Source: JAFNGF01 sp964567045 (lineage in GTDB: Bacteria > Planctomycetota > Phycisphaerae > Sedimentisphaerales > Anaerobacaceae). From it: a DNA stretch of 13,713 bases. Position 1 is the stretch's first letter, and the number at the start of each line of letters is the position of its first letter. The notes beneath the pieces were generated by a model, which did no database searches, was not told the DNA's origin, and saw nothing but the letters and a program-made list of their open reading frames with translations. This document shows positions 12,829-13,713 of this stretch, one piece after another. Location of the stretch: the NCBI GenBank assembly GCA_964567045.1, contig CAZMLE010000089.1, forward strand, positions 1-13,713. Reading direction: 5' to 3'. Position numbers and translations under genes: made by a program.

Positions 12829-13680
12829 ATGAGGCCTGAAGCCAAGACACGTCGCGATTACTGGGTTGCTGAGCTAGCAAAGCTCAGCGGTTCATTCGGC
12901 GATGATTCCACAAAGATGTTCGAAGAGCTCCGAGTCGAGATCGCGAGAGACGGTAGGGAGGCTCTTCTTGATCACCTGAGAATCTGCGGGGCGATGCCCG
13001 AGCAGTATGGGCACGACTCTTCCGAAGAGAAGTTGTACTCGAAATACACTGACGCCGTGATAACCGAGACCTTGTCTGCAATTGGCCTCCGAAGCGCTGT
13101 CATAACTGCGCGAGCAGACGCCGCAGATGTACAGGCGCGCGGACGCGACTACTCGCTCGTGGCGGACGCCAAGGCCTTTCGATTGAGCCGCACTGCCAAG
13201 AACCAGAAAGACTTCAAGGTTCAGGCCATGGATGGATGGCGGAACGGGCTCGACTATGCGGTCCTGGTATGTCCGATCTATCAGCTTCCCAGTAGGATGA
13301 GTCAGATCTATCAGCAATGCATCGTCCGCAACGTCTGCATTTTAAGCTACTCGCATCTGGCCGCGTTGGTGGGATTCGCCATGCGGAAGGGACCGCTGGC
13401 TGCCGAAGAGGGCCTTCGCGAGATGCTCAAGAGCGTCTCTTTACTTCACCCAAGCAAGAGCGCCAACGACTACTGGACTGGAATCAATCGCTCGCTCATG
13501 AGTTCATTGGGGAACGATAGCGATCTATGGACAGCCGAAAAGACCGAGTCGCTCGAAGCGCTTAGCGTCGTCAAGGACGAATCACTGCGATACTTAAGGT
13601 CGGAGCGTCACAGGCTGCTTGGCCTCTCACATCAAGAGGCACTCGACGAGCTAATTCGCCTAGGCCCTACACAAGCGTGA
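12829..13680 (+). CDS. HindIII-family type II restriction endonuclease
   Basis: The protein has 283 residues, close to the 300 of HindIII. The ATG at 12829 follows GGAAGA by five bases. Residues 109-130 nearly reproduce the HindIII catalytic region as I recall it: SLVADAKAFRLSRTA followed by KNQKDFKV. D113 and K115 correspond to the HindIII D108-x-K110 pair, and D128 to D123. An upstream SSEEKLYSK (64-72) and ADAADV (96-101) also follow the family pattern. The enzyme should cut double-stranded DNA, and AAGCTT is the expected site if specificity is kept; specificity is inference. Only 33 bases follow the stop, so a partner methyltransferase could lie just outside the window; none is encoded upstream. 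A nine-codon frame (12810-12839) overlaps its start. Base use resembles the rest of the window only loosely, consistent with acquisition by transfer. Confidence 0.95.
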   Translation: MRPEAKTRRDYWVAELAKLSGSFGDDSTKMFEELRVEIARDGREALLDHLRICGAMPEQYGHDSSEEKLYSKYTDAVITETLSAIGLRSAVITARADAADVQARGRDYSLVADAKAFRLSRTAKNQKDFKVQAMDGWRNGLDYAVLVCPIYQLPSRMSQIYQQCIVRNVCILSYSHLAALVGFAMRKGPLAAEEGLREMLKSVSLLHPSKSANDYWTGINRSLMSSLGNDSDLWTAEKTESLEALSVVKDESLRYLRSERHRLLGLSHQEALDELIRLGPTQA

Positions 13681-13713
13681 CTTCTTGAATTCAATTTTTC
13701 AGGCCTACAAAAA

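Overview
The window looks like chromosomal DNA from a Planctomycetota bacterium, probably a Phycisphaerae-type lineage. This is inference from content: a twin-arginine secreted TIM-barrel sugar isomerase, a large secreted protein with P-domain, PASTA, GLUG and dockerin-type modules, a LamG-domain relic, and many degenerate palindromic intergenic repeats. No rRNA, tRNA, CRISPR array, insertion sequence or integrase was recognised.

Left part (1-2124, minus strand): a compact operon transcribed toward position 1, with a nucleotidyltransferase-fold protein, a TPM-domain (YgcG-like) membrane protein and LemA, which is cut by the window edge. The LemA N-terminus appears to contain a dispersed repeat read in frame. 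Next (2305-2879, plus) is a small heat shock protein behind a full-consensus sigma-54 promoter and a structured leader. It converges on a Tat-exported xylose-isomerase-like TIM-barrel protein (2991-3881, minus).

Middle part (4356-6543, plus): an orphan ParA-type ATPase whose C-terminus is a CBM48/AMPK-beta-like glycogen-binding domain, then a long non-coding stretch with hairpins, a small DUF2292/YezD-like protein and a strong intrinsic terminator.

Accessory part (6614-12072, plus): four consecutive exported proteins. The first three are small to medium and rich in Gly, Gln, Asn and Ala. The second and third align as paralogues, and all three carry versions of one short motif (G-x-A-[TQ]-x(3,4)-[LNV]-x-V, often ending in Q). 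Structured leaders separate them. The fourth is the 776-residue multidomain surface or secreted protein. I infer an extracellular or envelope structure; no function is known to me, and this is the best candidate here for an undescribed system.

Right part (12073-13713): a truncated LamG relic on the minus strand abuts the end of the multidomain gene, followed by about 580 bases of repeats and promoter-like sites. Last is a HindIII-family type II restriction endonuclease with its catalytic core intact. No partner methyltransferase is visible before the window ends, although five AAGCTT sites lie in the window.
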